A stretch of 64,000 nucleotides of DNA from contig NZ_CP101458.1 of the NCBI RefSeq assembly GCF_024362525.1, positions 1,302,001 through 1,366,000 of the forward strand, read 5' to 3'. The position numbers and the translations under genes are program-made. This document shows positions 1 to 8,654 of this stretch, in pieces (the first letter of the stretch is position 1; every line of letters starts with the position of its first letter). The notes under the pieces are model-generated. The model was not told where the DNA came from. It made no database searches and saw nothing but the letters and a program-made list of their open reading frames with translations. Origin of the DNA: Natrononativus amylolyticus. Lineage in GTDB: Archaea > Halobacteriota > Halobacteria > Halobacteriales > Natrialbaceae.

Positions 1-1302
1 CTCCTGGAGATCGTCGATCGTATCGAAGAGGTCGCTGCGGTCGTTCGTGCCGAACGCCGACTCCATGAGCATGTCGGCGAGCCGGCGGGCCTGCAGGCCG
101 TCGACGTCCTCGCCCTCCTCGAGGGCCTCGACGGCGCGGACGTACTGGGTCAGCCGGTCGGTCCACATCCGCTGGTCGGTGAGCGCGGTGAACGGGACGC
201 CTTCGGTGATGAACTCGTCGATGAACTGGAACATCTGGTAGCGCGCCCGGAACAGCAGCATGATCGTCCCGTCGTCCTCGACCAGCGTGCGCCGGACCAT
301 CCGGACCAGATCGAGCATCGACGGCCCGGAGTAGGCCTCGACGGTGCCGCCCTCCTTGCGGGGTTTGAGGTCCTTGTCCTGGCGCTGGTCGATGTGGCGG
401 ATCTCCTGGTTGACCGCGTTCAGCACGTTCGAGGGCAGCCGGTAGGAGTTCGGCAGGATGATGTCCTCGTCAACCTCCTCGTCCAGCAGGAGTTTCGGAT
501 CCGCGCCCTGCCAGGAGTAGACGACCTGGTCGTCGTCGCCCGCGATCAGCACCCGCTTCATGTGGGGTTTCCACTCCTGGTAGACGTCGTACTGCAGCGT
601 CGTGATGTCCTGGAACTCGTCGATCACCAAGTAGTCGACGTTCGGGAGCAGCGAGCGCTGCTTGACCCGCTCGAGCATGTCCGCGAAGCCGATCTTCCCC
701 TCGCGACCCTTGTAGGCCCGCCAGCCCCGGATCGACTCGGGAACGTCGATCCGGTCGTCGTCGCTCGGCCACGTCGGCGTGTACTTGTTGCCCTCCTGGG
801 CGTTCGGATCGATCTCGGGCGGGAGGCGGACCTCCTCTTCGTTCCACTGGAAGGGGACGTCGTACCAGTCGGCGACCTCGCGGTTGGTCCGCTGGAGCCA
901 CTGGCTCGTGGCGATGATCTTGTTTCCGATCGTCGTCGAGCGGGCGGTTCGTCGACCCGCGCCGCTGTACTCGTCCTCGAACTCGAGGCCGTACTCGTCG
1001 CAGAACTCCTCTTTGTCCTTCTCGCCGATGACGTCGCCGCGGGAGAGATCCAGCAGATCGTACGCCTTCGCGTGCATCGTACAGACGTTGCCCTGGAGCG
1101 CCCGGGGGCTCTCGTCGATCCGGTCGGCGAGTCGTTCGCGGATCTCCTGTGCCGCTGCCCGCGTGTACGAGACGACGAGGATGTCACGGAACGTGACGTC
1201 GTCCTGGTCGAGAATTTCCTCGACGTGGTCGAGAAGAGCCGTCGTCTTACCGCTCCCCGGCCCACCGAACAACCGGGTCACCTGCGTCTCCGTGGTAGCC
1301 AT
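1..1302 (-). CDS. UvrD/Rep-family superfamily I DNA helicase, C-terminus beyond window
   Basis: ATP-dependent 3'-5' DNA helicase of the UvrD/PcrA/Rep type, expected in repair and replication restart. The first 434 residues are in the window; the rest lies off the left edge. Visible helicase motifs are Walker A GGPGSGKTT (residues 13-21), the Ia-like SYTRAAAQEI, motif II IDEFQD, motif III GDDDQVVYSWQGAD and the motif IV segment NSYRLP. The start is the ATG at 1302, placing Walker A close to the N-terminus as usual for the family. The gene stands alone; its upstream neighbour is a separate leftward zinc-finger gene. The family is certain, the exact orthologue is not. Confidence 0.9.
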   Translation of the reverse strand, partial: MATTETQVTRLFGGPGSGKTTALLDHVEEILDQDDVTFRDILVVSYTRAAAQEIRERLADRIDESPRALQGNVCTMHAKAYDLLDLSRGDVIGEKDKEEFCDEYGLEFEDEYSGAGRRTARSTTIGNKIIATSQWLQRTNREVADWYDVPFQWNEEEVRLPPEIDPNAQEGNKYTPTWPSDDDRIDVPESIRGWRAYKGREGKIGFADMLERVKQRSLLPNVDYLVIDEFQDITTLQYDVYQEWKPHMKRVLIAGDDDQVVYSWQGADPKLLLDEEVDEDIILPNSYRLPSNVLNAVNQEIRHIDQRQDKDLKPRKEGGTVEAYSGPSMLDLVRMVRRTLVEDDGTIMLLFRARYQMFQFIDEFITEGVPFTALTDQRMWTDRLTQYVRAVEALEEGEDVDGLQARRLADMLMESAFGTNDRSDLFDTIDDLQE

Positions 1303-1370
1303 TATCCCTGTTCAGGGACGCGACACGCATAAGTGACGTGGGTTCTCTTCGCGGCCGCTGCCGGTGAGGA

Positions 1371-1526
1371 CTACCGCCGTGCGGACCGGGCCGCTCTGAC
1401 GTCGGCGCCGTCGCGAACCTTGTCGGGACACGCCGGACAGACTCGAGGATCGTCGATACCGGACGGTGCGAACACGCGAACGTACCGCTCCGTCACGAAG
1501 CCGCCGCAGTTCTGACAGGTCGGCAT
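1371..1526 (-). CDS. small zinc-ribbon protein, DUF7563-like
   Basis: A 51-residue protein with two cysteine pairs, CQNC (C4, C7) and CPAC (C30, C33), which should bind one zinc. The segment between them (VTERYVRVFAPSG) fits a widespread haloarchaeal microprotein family that I recall as DUF7563. The frame stays open upstream to 1577, but the ATG at 1526 puts the first zinc knuckle at the N-terminus as in relatives. The role is unknown; small zinc proteins of haloarchaea are often linked to regulation, but nothing here shows a partner. The family name is from memory. Confidence 0.7.
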   Translation of the reverse strand: MPTCQNCGGFVTERYVRVFAPSGIDDPRVCPACPDKVRDGADVRAARSARR

Positions 1527-1607
1527 TGGACTCTCTACGCCCCAGTTAGAAATAATAACTGATATGTTTATCGACACGTCCTCGTCCGCGCCGCCGCGGA
1601 CGACGAC

Positions 1608-1790
1608 CTACCGCGGGTCCCACCCGCAGACGGAACACGAACTCGCTGCCGTGTCGTGAAGGCCACCACAGTCCGGACACTGCTTTTTGTTATAGTTTCG
1701 ATCCCACCCTGGTTGCTCTACTGCGTGGCCGCGGTCCGCCAGGAACTGATCAAAAGCCTCGTCGCCGGCACCGTTGGGTGAGGATGCCAT
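1608..1790 (-). CDS. HVO_0416-like small zinc-finger protein
   Basis: A 60-residue acidic protein with CPDC (C38, C41) and CSVC (C52, C55) knuckles around a conserved NKKQCPDCGGLHD core and the ending CGWDPR. The N-terminal DEAFDQFLADRGH helix is also typical of this conserved haloarchaeal family. The ATG at 1790 was chosen because a TATA element (1814-1820) lies about 27 nt upstream, giving a leaderless transcript. Longer starts would run through that promoter. It diverges from ubaA, with 136 bases between the two starts. Molecular function is unknown. Confidence 0.75.
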   Translation of the reverse strand: MASSPNGAGDEAFDQFLADRGHAVEQPGWDRNYNKKQCPDCGGLHDTAASSCSVCGWDPR

Positions 1791-1813
1791 AGGAATGCTA
1801 TAGCACACCACGA

Positions 1814-1820
1814 TAATAAA
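1814..1820 (-). promoter_or_regulatory. TATA box of the HVO_0416-like gene
   Basis: TTTATTA on the minus strand, centred 27 nt upstream of the ATG at 1790. This fits the TFB/TBP spacing of a leaderless haloarchaeal transcript. Confidence 0.55.
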
Positions 1821-1926
1821 GCGTTGGGTCGTGACAGTCGCTGCCACATCGCATCCGGTCGGCGAGCCGTCGCGGGTCGCCACCGGGACCCGCGGACTTT
1901 TCTCGCTCTCGACCCAATCTCTCCCC

Positions 1927-2787
1927 ATGAGCGACCTGCGCCTCGACGCGACCCAGCTCGACCGCTACTCGAGACACGTCATCATGGACGAGGTCGGGCC
2001 GGAGGGCCAGCAGCGGCTGCTCGAGGGACGCGTGCTCGTCGTCGGCGCCGGCGGCCTCGGCTCGCCGGCGATCCAGTACCTCGCGGCGGCGGGCGTCGGA
2101 GTGGGAATCGTCGACGACGACGTCGTCGAGCGCTCGAACCTCCAGCGCCAGATCGTCCACGGCGACGACGACGTCGGCCGCCCCAAGGTCGACAGCGCCG
2201 CCGACTACGTCCGCCGGCTCAACCCCGACGTCGACGTCGACACACACGAGACGCGGCTCACGCCCGAGAACGTCGGAGAGCTGGTCGAGGGGTACGACGT
2301 CGTCCTCGACGCGAGCGACAACTTCGCCACCCGCTACCTGCTCAACGACCACTGCGTGCTCGCCGACACGCCGCTCTCTCACGGCGCGATCTACCGCTTC
2401 GAGGGACAGGTGACGACGTTCGAGAACGGCTGGCCGGGGGCCGACGACGACTCGAGCGCAGAGCGCGACCGCGCGGGGCCCTGCTACCGCTGTATCTTCC
2501 CCGAGGCGCCCGAACCCGGCACCGTCCCCGACTGCGCGACGACCGGCGTCCTCGGCGTCCTCCCCGGCACCGTCGGCTGCATCCAGGCGACGGAGGTCGT
2601 CAAGCTGCTGCTCGAGTCGGGGGACTCCCTCGAGGGACGGCTCCTCATGTACGACGCGATGGGGATGACGTTCGAGACCGTCGAGATCCGCCGGAACCCT
2701 ACCTGCCCGGTGTGTGGCGACGAGCCGGCGATCGACTCCGTCGAGGACGTCTCCTACGAGGAAACCTGCTCGATCTCCGCCGACTGA
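1927..2787 (+). CDS. ubaA: E1-like SAMP-activating enzyme / MoeB-ThiF family adenylyltransferase
   Basis: Adenylates the C-terminal glycine of ubiquitin-like proteins. In haloarchaea UbaA serves SAMP protein conjugation, tRNA thiolation and molybdopterin sulfur transfer. The 286-residue protein has the nucleotide motif GAGGLG (residues 40-45), the arginine-rich ERSNLQRQ segment, zinc cysteines CYRC (C176, C179) and CPVC (C260, C263), and a candidate catalytic cysteine C193 in PDCATTG. The start MSDLRLDATQLDRYSRH matches the usual N-terminus, so the ATG at 1927 was preferred over longer in-frame starts. A JAMM protease that could reverse the modification lies 0.2 kb downstream on the other strand. 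MoeB-only function cannot be excluded. Confidence 0.9.
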   Translation: MSDLRLDATQLDRYSRHVIMDEVGPEGQQRLLEGRVLVVGAGGLGSPAIQYLAAAGVGVGIVDDDVVERSNLQRQIVHGDDDVGRPKVDSAADYVRRLNPDVDVDTHETRLTPENVGELVEGYDVVLDASDNFATRYLLNDHCVLADTPLSHGAIYRFEGQVTTFENGWPGADDDSSAERDRAGPCYRCIFPEAPEPGTVPDCATTGVLGVLPGTVGCIQATEVVKLLLESGDSLEGRLLMYDAMGMTFETVEIRRNPTCPVCGDEPAIDSVEDVSYEETCSISAD

Positions 2788-2846
2788 TCCCGCGACCTCC
2801 GGACCGCATCAGAACACCGATACGCCGGCGCGGCGAACCCGTACCG

Positions 2847-3002
2847 ATGGCGCCGATCGCGACCCTCGAGAACGCGACGATCGAAACGAAAGAGCGCAAG
2901 ATCAGGAACGTCACCGTCGAGCTCTACCACGGCTGGGTGATGATTGCGGACGGCGAGGAGATGTGGGTGCCCCGCGACCGCGTGATCGACGTCGTCGGCT
3001 GA
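2847..3002 (+). CDS. conserved-looking 51-residue protein
   Basis: Short acidic/basic protein starting MAPIATLENATIETKERK and ending VPRDRVIDVVG. It looks like one small beta-rich domain, with alternating hydrophobic residues in VTVELYHGWVMIADGEEMWVP. It follows ubaA by 59 bases on the same strand and may be cotranscribed. It has no cysteines and no C-terminal diglycine, so it is not itself a SAMP. Coding support is its haloarchaeal amino-acid bias and its tight fit between ubaA and the convergent JAMM gene. I do not recognise a family. Confidence 0.6.
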   Translation: MAPIATLENATIETKERKIRNVTVELYHGWVMIADGEEMWVPRDRVIDVVG

Positions 3003-3015
3003 TCGACCGTCCCGA

Positions 3016-3471
3016 TCACTCGGACACCACTGACTCGCGCTCGAACTCGCCGCGATCCGCCCGCCAGCGCCACGATCGGACGACGGGGACCGGTTCTTCA
3101 GCCGCGGTTCCCGCCGCCGGTAGCGAGACGATCACGTACGATCTGTCGGGCCAGGCCGCCGCCTCGACGTCCGTTGCCGACGGCGCGGGCGGTCCCCGCG
3201 GATGGGAGTGGTAGAAGCCGACGATCTCCTCGCCCCGACCCTCGAGTCGCTCGAAGATCGCGAGCTGTTCTTCCGGGTCGATCCGGTAGCGCGTCGCGGG
3301 CGTCTCGGCGGCGTTTTCGGCGGGGTAGACCGAGGTGACACGGCTCGTTTCGGGGCCGAACTCGCCGCCGAAGACGCCACAGACCTCGTTCGGGGTCCCG
3401 GCTCGAGCCAGCCCGACGATCCGCTCGCGAACCCCCGGCGGAAGCGCCAGACGGGGCGCGTCGTCGCTCAC
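3016..3471 (-). CDS. JAMM/MPN+ metalloprotease (desampylase-like)
   Basis: Zinc isopeptidase of the Mov34/JAB1 family, 151 residues. The full JAMM signature is present: E29 in PNEVCGVF, then H88-S-H90, S98 and D101 (HxHx7Sx2D). In haloarchaea such enzymes remove SAMP ubiquitin-like modifiers from proteins. The start is GTG at 3471, overlapping the TGA of the upstream gene as GTGA, which implies translational coupling to the cobalamin-binding-like protein. UbaA, the enzyme that attaches SAMPs, lies 0.2 kb away in convergent orientation. A role in sulfur transfer or cofactor chemistry instead of protein desampylation is possible. Confidence 0.85.
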   Translation of the reverse strand: MSDDAPRLALPPGVRERIVGLARAGTPNEVCGVFGGEFGPETSRVTSVYPAENAAETPATRYRIDPEEQLAIFERLEGRGEEIVGFYHSHPRGPPAPSATDVEAAAWPDRSYVIVSLPAAGTAAEEPVPVVRSWRWRADRGEFERESVVSE

Positions 3472-4391
3472 GCGTCGACCTCGAGGGCAGCGAGCGGGAC
3501 CGCGAGTTCGGCCGGCGGCGCCGCGAACCGGTCCGGCTGCACGATCGGCGCGAGCGCCTCGAGGGTGTCCACGAGCCGCGGTCCCGGCCGGTTGAGGTAG
3601 TGGTGGCCGTCCATCGCCCAGACGCGGCCCTCGCGGACCGCCGCGAGGTCGCTCCACCCCTCCCGCCCGGTGAGGTCGGTCAGATTCTCGCGGGTCTGCT
3701 CGAGGCCGAACCCGCAGGGTGCGACCACGACGACCTCCGGATCGTACGCGCGGATCTCGGCCCACTCCCGCGGCCGCGAGCGCTCGCCGGGGTCGGCCAG
3801 CCCGTACTCCCCGCCCGCCCAGGCGACGAGTTCGGCGGTCCAGTGGCCCGCCACCATGACGGGGTCGGTCCAGTCGAGGATCGCCACCCGCGGACGTTTC
3901 GCCGAATCGATGCCGGTCGTTCGCCCGTGGACAGCATCGATCCGCGCCTCGAGTCCCCCTCGCACCTCGCGGGCGCGCTCTTCGCGTCCGACCGCCCGGC
4001 CGATCCGCTCGAGGTCGTCGAGGACGTCCGAAACGGCGTGGGGATCGGTGGTGAGCACCCGCGGGTCGGCGTCGACCTCCTCGAGCGCGTGCTCGATCGC
4101 GACCTCGTCGACCGCACAGACGTCGCACACCCCCTGGGTGACGACCAGGTCCGGCTCGAGGCGCTCGAGGAGCGGGGTGTCGACTGCGTAGACGCCGTCC
4201 CCGGAGACCGCCTCGAGCACCTGACGGTCGATCTCGGCGCTCGAGGCGGTTGCGTCGACCCGCGACCGGGTGATCGCGGGCAGTTCCTCGACGCCCGGCG
4301 GGTGGTCGCACTCGTGGGAGACGCCAACGGGCTCTACGCCGAGGGCGGCGACGAGTTCCGTCGCCGAGGGGAGCGTCGTGACGGTTCGCAT
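3468..4391 (-). CDS. cobalamin-binding-like (BtuF/TroA-fold) protein without signal peptide
   Basis: A 307-residue protein of the periplasmic-binding-protein (FecB/BtuF) fold. The N-terminus MRTVTTLPSATELVAALG and the segment RVAILDWTDPVMVAGHWTAELVAWAGG match proteins usually annotated as cobalamin-binding. It has no signal peptide, lipobox or membrane segment, so it probably works in the cytoplasm rather than with an ABC importer, and no transporter genes are nearby. The ATG at 4391 was chosen over a start 27 bases upstream because it gives the family N-terminus. Its stop overlaps the GTG of the JAMM gene by four bases, so the two form an operon. The ligand is not shown. Confidence 0.8.
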   Translation of the reverse strand: MRTVTTLPSATELVAALGVEPVGVSHECDHPPGVEELPAITRSRVDATASSAEIDRQVLEAVSGDGVYAVDTPLLERLEPDLVVTQGVCDVCAVDEVAIEHALEEVDADPRVLTTDPHAVSDVLDDLERIGRAVGREERAREVRGGLEARIDAVHGRTTGIDSAKRPRVAILDWTDPVMVAGHWTAELVAWAGGEYGLADPGERSRPREWAEIRAYDPEVVVVAPCGFGLEQTRENLTDLTGREGWSDLAAVREGRVWAMDGHHYLNRPGPRLVDTLEALAPIVQPDRFAAPPAELAVPLAALEVDA

Positions 4392-4442
4392 GGCCGGCCG
4401 TAGGACCGCGGAGGACAAAAACGCCGCCGTCGGTTCGCCGGA

Positions 4443-5069
4443 TCAGGGACGGTCGTGTCCGTCGCCGGGTTCGTCGGTGTTGTCCATATCGGCGGATTCG
4501 TCGGCATCGTCCGGGGCTGGCTCGTCCGCCCGGTCGAACTCCTCGGCGCGACCCGTGTCGTCGAGCGTGTCGGTTCGGCCGTCGACCCCGAACTCGTCGA
4601 CTCCTTTGTCCGCCTCGAGTCCCTCGGCCTCGTCGTCAGCGAGGTCGGCGGGCCCCGGATCGGGCGTCTCGTCGATGGTCCCGTCGCCAGTCTGGATCTC
4701 GATGACGATTCCCTCCTCGGTTTCTTCGCGACCCAAGACCCGGCCGAGCGACCGTTCGGTCTCCTCGCTGACCTCCCAGAGGAACCGTGCCAGCCGGTCG
4801 GCGTCGGCGCCCAGGTCGGCCTCGAGCTGGCTCCGCGAGAGCTGGTCGATGCTGCGGGCGCCCTCCGGGTGGAGGTACTGGAACGGATGATCCGCGGGCA
4901 CCTCCCGGAGATCGACGTCGAACGACCACAGGTAGGGCGCGAGCTGGAGGGCGTACCCCTGCGGCTTGGGCGCCTTCCGACCCGCGGCGGTCAGCGCGAT
5001 GGTGATCGCGGTCGACTCGGCGTCCGTGTCGTAGTAGACGCCGGGGAGCTTCGGAATCGAGAATTTCAT
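4443..5069 (-). CDS. uncharacterised haloarchaeal protein with acidic C-terminal tail
   Basis: A 208-residue protein. Residues 1-125 look globular (MKFSIPKLPGVYYDTD..., QLAPYLWSFDVDLREVPADHPFQYLHPEG). From about residue 135 the chain becomes an aspartate/glutamate-rich, probably disordered tail to the end. No membrane segment or catalytic motif is visible. The start at 5069 was preferred to an upstream in-frame start because the extra N-terminus is not acidic. It sits 51 bases upstream of the BtuF-like gene on the same strand and could be read with it. Function unknown. Confidence 0.65.
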   Translation of the reverse strand: MKFSIPKLPGVYYDTDAESTAITIALTAAGRKAPKPQGYALQLAPYLWSFDVDLREVPADHPFQYLHPEGARSIDQLSRSQLEADLGADADRLARFLWEVSEETERSLGRVLGREETEEGIVIEIQTGDGTIDETPDPGPADLADDEAEGLEADKGVDEFGVDGRTDTLDDTGRAEEFDRADEPAPDDADESADMDNTDEPGDGHDRP

Positions 5070-5204
5070 GCGGTCGGCTACAGCCCCTCGAGGGGTGAGC
5101 CTGCCCCCGGCACATCCAGCCCCGTTTTGAGGGGGGACACACCGTGTCAACGGATCGAACTGGGCTCGCCGGCGCTCCGTCGGGCGGTCCCCGGGGACGG
5201 CCCG

Positions 5205-6725
5205 CTACAGCCCGTAGAGGTCGCCGAACTTCTCGTCGACGTACTCGAGGAAGTACTCCGCCGTCAGCGGCTCTCCCGTCGCGACCTCGACCAGTTCCTC
5301 GGTGGGGTAGCGCTGGCCGTGGCGGTGGACGTTCTCCTCCATCCACTCGCGCAACGGCGCGAACTCGCCGCGCCGAATGAGATCGTCGACGTCCGCCTCG
5401 AGATCCTCGCGCATCGCGGCGTCGAGCTGGGCCGCCAGCACGCTGCCGACGGTGTAGTGCTGGAACGCGGCGAAGTTGTACGACCAGTGGATGTCCTGGA
5501 GTGCGCCCTCGGCGTCGGTCTCGGGGACGACGCCGAGGTAGTCCTCCATCTTCCCGGTCCAGACGTCGGGGATCTCCGACACCTCGAGGTCGCCCTCGAC
5601 GAACGCCCGATCGATCTCACACCGGAGGATGATGTGGAGGTGGTAGGTGAGTTCGTCGGCTTCGACCCGGATGAGGTTCTCGGGGTAGATCCGGTTGACC
5701 GCCGCGTACGCCTCGTCGACGGTGACGTCCTCGAGTCCCGGGAAGTGCTCCTTCACCGTCGGCAGGAAGAACTCCCAGAACGGCTTCGTGCGGCCGACGT
5801 GGTTCTCCCAGAATCTGGACTGGGACTCGTGGACGCCGCTCGAGAGCGACTCGCCGAGCGGGGAGCCGTACTCCTCCTTGCGGAGGCCGAGCTGGTAGGT
5901 GGCGTGGCCGAACTCGTGGATCGTCGCGGTGAGGGCGTCGATCGGATCCTCCTCCTTGAAGCGGGTGGTGATCCGGGCGTCGTACTGCGTGCCGGACATG
6001 AAGGGGTGCGGTGCGGTGTCGAGGCGGCCGCGCTCGCGGTCGTAGCCGAGCAGGTCGACGACCTCCTCGCAGAGCGCCATCTGGTCGTCCTCGTCGTAGG
6101 TTCCCGTAAAGGGCGACGGGAGGTCGCGGCCGTTCTCCCTGATGTCGTCGATCAGCGGCACGAGGTGCTCGCGGAGGTCGTCGAAGATCCCCTCGACGGT
6201 CTCGAGAGGCAGGTGGGGCTCGCGGTCCTCGAACATCACCTCGTAGGGGTTGGCGTCCGGGGCGATGTGCTCGGCCCGCTCGATCTGGAGGTCGCGCAGG
6301 CGCTCGAGCGAGGGGGCGAACGCGTCGAAGTCGTCGTCGCCCTTCGCCTCCTTCCAGGTCTGCTGACTCTCCGACTGGTGTTCGGAGAGCTCCGAGACGA
6401 GTTCCGGCGGGACGTTCACGGACCGCTCGTAGCTCCGGCGGATCTCGCGGACGACCGCGGCCTGCTCGTCGGTCAGGTCGGCCGCCTCGCACGCCTCGAG
6501 TAACTCGCCGAACGCCTCGTCGGTCAGCAGGTCGTGGCGCGCAGCGGAGAGCGCGGCGGACTGCTTCGCGCGGGCTGGCGCGCCGCCTTCGGGCATCATC
6601 ACCTGCTGGTCCCACCCCAGCACCATCCCCGCGTGGCCGAGGTAGACGATCTGTTCGTAGCGGTCGGTGAGCTCCTCGTAGGCGTCAGGCACCGACCCGG
6701 CATCGGTCTCGTCAACAGTTGCCAT
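5205..6725 (-). CDS. M32 family carboxypeptidase (thermostable carboxypeptidase 1 type)
   Basis: Zinc or cobalt metallocarboxypeptidase that removes C-terminal residues from peptides in the cytoplasm. The 506-residue length is standard for M32. The HEFGH zinc motif starts near residue 270, and the family segments AALSAARHDLLTDE, TAPHPFMSGT, RVEADELTYHLHI and LQDIHWSYNFAAFQHYTVGSVLAAQL are present. It is the downstream member of a tandem pair; the 91-base gap from the upstream copy leaves room for its own promoter. The pair clearly arose by duplication. Confidence 0.93.
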   Translation of the reverse strand: MATVDETDAGSVPDAYEELTDRYEQIVYLGHAGMVLGWDQQVMMPEGGAPARAKQSAALSAARHDLLTDEAFGELLEACEAADLTDEQAAVVREIRRSYERSVNVPPELVSELSEHQSESQQTWKEAKGDDDFDAFAPSLERLRDLQIERAEHIAPDANPYEVMFEDREPHLPLETVEGIFDDLREHLVPLIDDIRENGRDLPSPFTGTYDEDDQMALCEEVVDLLGYDRERGRLDTAPHPFMSGTQYDARITTRFKEEDPIDALTATIHEFGHATYQLGLRKEEYGSPLGESLSSGVHESQSRFWENHVGRTKPFWEFFLPTVKEHFPGLEDVTVDEAYAAVNRIYPENLIRVEADELTYHLHIILRCEIDRAFVEGDLEVSEIPDVWTGKMEDYLGVVPETDAEGALQDIHWSYNFAAFQHYTVGSVLAAQLDAAMREDLEADVDDLIRRGEFAPLREWMEENVHRHGQRYPTEELVEVATGEPLTAEYFLEYVDEKFGDLYGL

Positions 6726-6817
6726 ACATCGGTTCGAAACTGGAACGATAATGAAGGTTCGGGTGTCAGCGAGGCGGAGCAGTTCGAGACGGTAAAAAGG
6801 TGCCGAACTGACGACAG

Positions 6818-8338
6818 TTACTCGAGGTCGTACAGCTCGCCGTACTTCGATTTCGCGTACTCGAGGAAGTAGTCGGCCGTGTAGGACTCGCCGGTGGCCT
6901 CCTCGACGAGGTCGGGCGTCGTGTACTGCTTGCCGTGGGCGTGGACGTGCTCGCGTAGCCAGCCGTTGAGGTCATCGAACTCGCCCTCGCGGATGCGGTC
7001 ATCGAGGTCGCCGAGGTCCTCTTCGGCCGCGTCGTACAGCTGCGCCGCCAGCACCGACCCCAGCGAGTACGTCGGGAAGTAGCCGAAGGAGCCGTGGCTC
7101 CAGTGGATGTCCTGGAGCGCCCCCTCCGCGTCGGTGTCGGGCCGGACGCCGAGGTACTCCTCGTACTTATCGTTCCAGGCCTGGGGGACGTCCTCGACGT
7201 CGAGATCGCCGCTTACGAGGTCGCGCTCGATTTCGAAGCGGATCACGATGTGGAGGTGGTAGGTGAGTTCGTCCGCTTCGACCCGGATGAGGTTGTCGTC
7301 GTACACCTGGTTCGCGGCCTCGTAGGCCTCCTCGGGGGAGACCTCCTCGAGGTCCGAGAAGCGCTCTCGAGCCGTGGGCAGGAAGAACTCCCAGAACGGC
7401 CGCGAGCGCCCGACGTGGTTCTCCCAGAGCCGCGACTGGGACTCGTGGACGGTGAGGTCGCGGGCCTCCCCCAGCGGGGTGCCGTAGTGGTCGTCGGGCA
7501 GCCCGAGGGTGTAGTTGGCGTGACCGAACTCGTGGATGGTCGACGTGATCGACCCCAGGAGGTCGGACTCGTCGAAGCGGGTCGTCACGCGGGCGTCGAA
7601 CTGCGTCCCCGACGAGAACGGGTGCGGTGCAGTGTCGAGCCGCCCCCGGCCCCAGTCGTATCCCAGCGCGTCGAGGACGTCCCGCGCGAGGGCCTCCTGG
7701 TCGTCGTCGTCGAACTCGCCGGCGAACGCGTCCGTCGCCAGCTCCGCGTCGCTCTCCTCGATCGCTTCGATCAGCGGCACCAGCTCGTCGCGCAGCCGCT
7801 CGAGCACCCGCTCGGCGGTCTCGAGGTCGAGATAGGGTTCGTAGTCGGCGAACAGCACCGCGTACGGGTCCGCGTCGGGGTCGATGTGTTCGGCGTACTC
7901 CCGTTTGAGTTCGACCAGCGTCTCGAGGGTCGGCGCGAACGTCGAGAAGTCGTCCTCCTCGCGCGCCTCCATCCAGACGGGGTGGGCGTTGGCGGTCGTC
8001 TCGGAGATCTCCTCGACGAGTTCACCCGGAACGCTCGTCGCGCGGTCGTACTGCCGGCGCACCTCGCGGACGACGGCGGCCTGCTCGGCCGAGAGCTCGT
8101 CCCCTTCCAGCTCCTCGAGCAGTTCGCCCGTCTCCTCGGCGGTCAACAGCTCGTGGCTGAGCGACGAGAGCGTCGAGAGCTGTTTGGCGCGGGCCGGCGT
8201 GCCGTCCTCCGGCATGACGACCTCCTGGTCCCAGCGCAGGATTCCGGCGGCGTTGCCGACGTTCGAGATGCGCTCGACGCGCTCGAGAAGCTGCTCGTAG
8301 GCGTCCCCCTCCGCGGCTGCCGTCTGTTCCGTAGACAT
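6818..8338 (-). CDS. second M32 family carboxypeptidase, tandem paralogue
   Basis: A second 506-residue M32 carboxypeptidase. HEFGH begins near residue 269, and TAPHPFSSGTQFDARVTTRFDE, RVEADELTYHLHIVI and LQDIHWSHGSFGYFPTYSLGSVLAAQL are conserved with the neighbour. The N-terminal 100 residues and the surface have diverged strongly, so substrate preference may differ. The ATG at 8338 gives a family-like N-terminus. It is upstream of the other copy on the same strand, with no overlap. Confidence 0.93.
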   Translation of the reverse strand: MSTEQTAAAEGDAYEQLLERVERISNVGNAAGILRWDQEVVMPEDGTPARAKQLSTLSSLSHELLTAEETGELLEELEGDELSAEQAAVVREVRRQYDRATSVPGELVEEISETTANAHPVWMEAREEDDFSTFAPTLETLVELKREYAEHIDPDADPYAVLFADYEPYLDLETAERVLERLRDELVPLIEAIEESDAELATDAFAGEFDDDDQEALARDVLDALGYDWGRGRLDTAPHPFSSGTQFDARVTTRFDESDLLGSITSTIHEFGHANYTLGLPDDHYGTPLGEARDLTVHESQSRLWENHVGRSRPFWEFFLPTARERFSDLEEVSPEEAYEAANQVYDDNLIRVEADELTYHLHIVIRFEIERDLVSGDLDVEDVPQAWNDKYEEYLGVRPDTDAEGALQDIHWSHGSFGYFPTYSLGSVLAAQLYDAAEEDLGDLDDRIREGEFDDLNGWLREHVHAHGKQYTTPDLVEEATGESYTADYFLEYAKSKYGELYDLE

Positions 8339-8464
8339 CGAATCGACGTACCGTGGGCGGACCTATCAAGCTCTTGGTTCCGGAGCCTCGGCGGTGCCTT
8401 CGAAGCGAGCGGGGCCGTCGACGGTGCCGAAACGCTATTTCCGCTCCGGACCGACTGTGGGGGT

Positions 8465-8635
8465 ATGGGATTTTTCGAACGCGCGGGCCGGAAGGTCGAG
8501 GAGTTCAAGCAGGAGGCCACGCGGACCGCCGAGAGCGAAGCGGAGTACGAGTGTACCGCGTGTGGCGAACGGTTCTACACGGCACAGACGGCCTGTCCCG
8601 AGTGCGACAGCGACGCGATCGAACCGCTCGAGTAA
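8465..8635 (+). CDS. 56-residue zinc-ribbon protein
   Basis: Starts MGFFERAGRKVEEFKQ, a short amphipathic helix, followed by a C4 zinc ribbon with C30, C33, C44 and C47 (CTAC...CPEC). This layout, a helix followed by a rubredoxin-like ribbon, is common among haloarchaeal microproteins of unknown function. The gene diverges from the M32 carboxypeptidase pair. No operon partner is visible. Confidence 0.7.
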   Translation: MGFFERAGRKVEEFKQEATRTAESEAEYECTACGERFYTAQTACPECDSDAIEPLE

Positions 8636-8654
8636 GTCGGTCTCGACCCGACGA

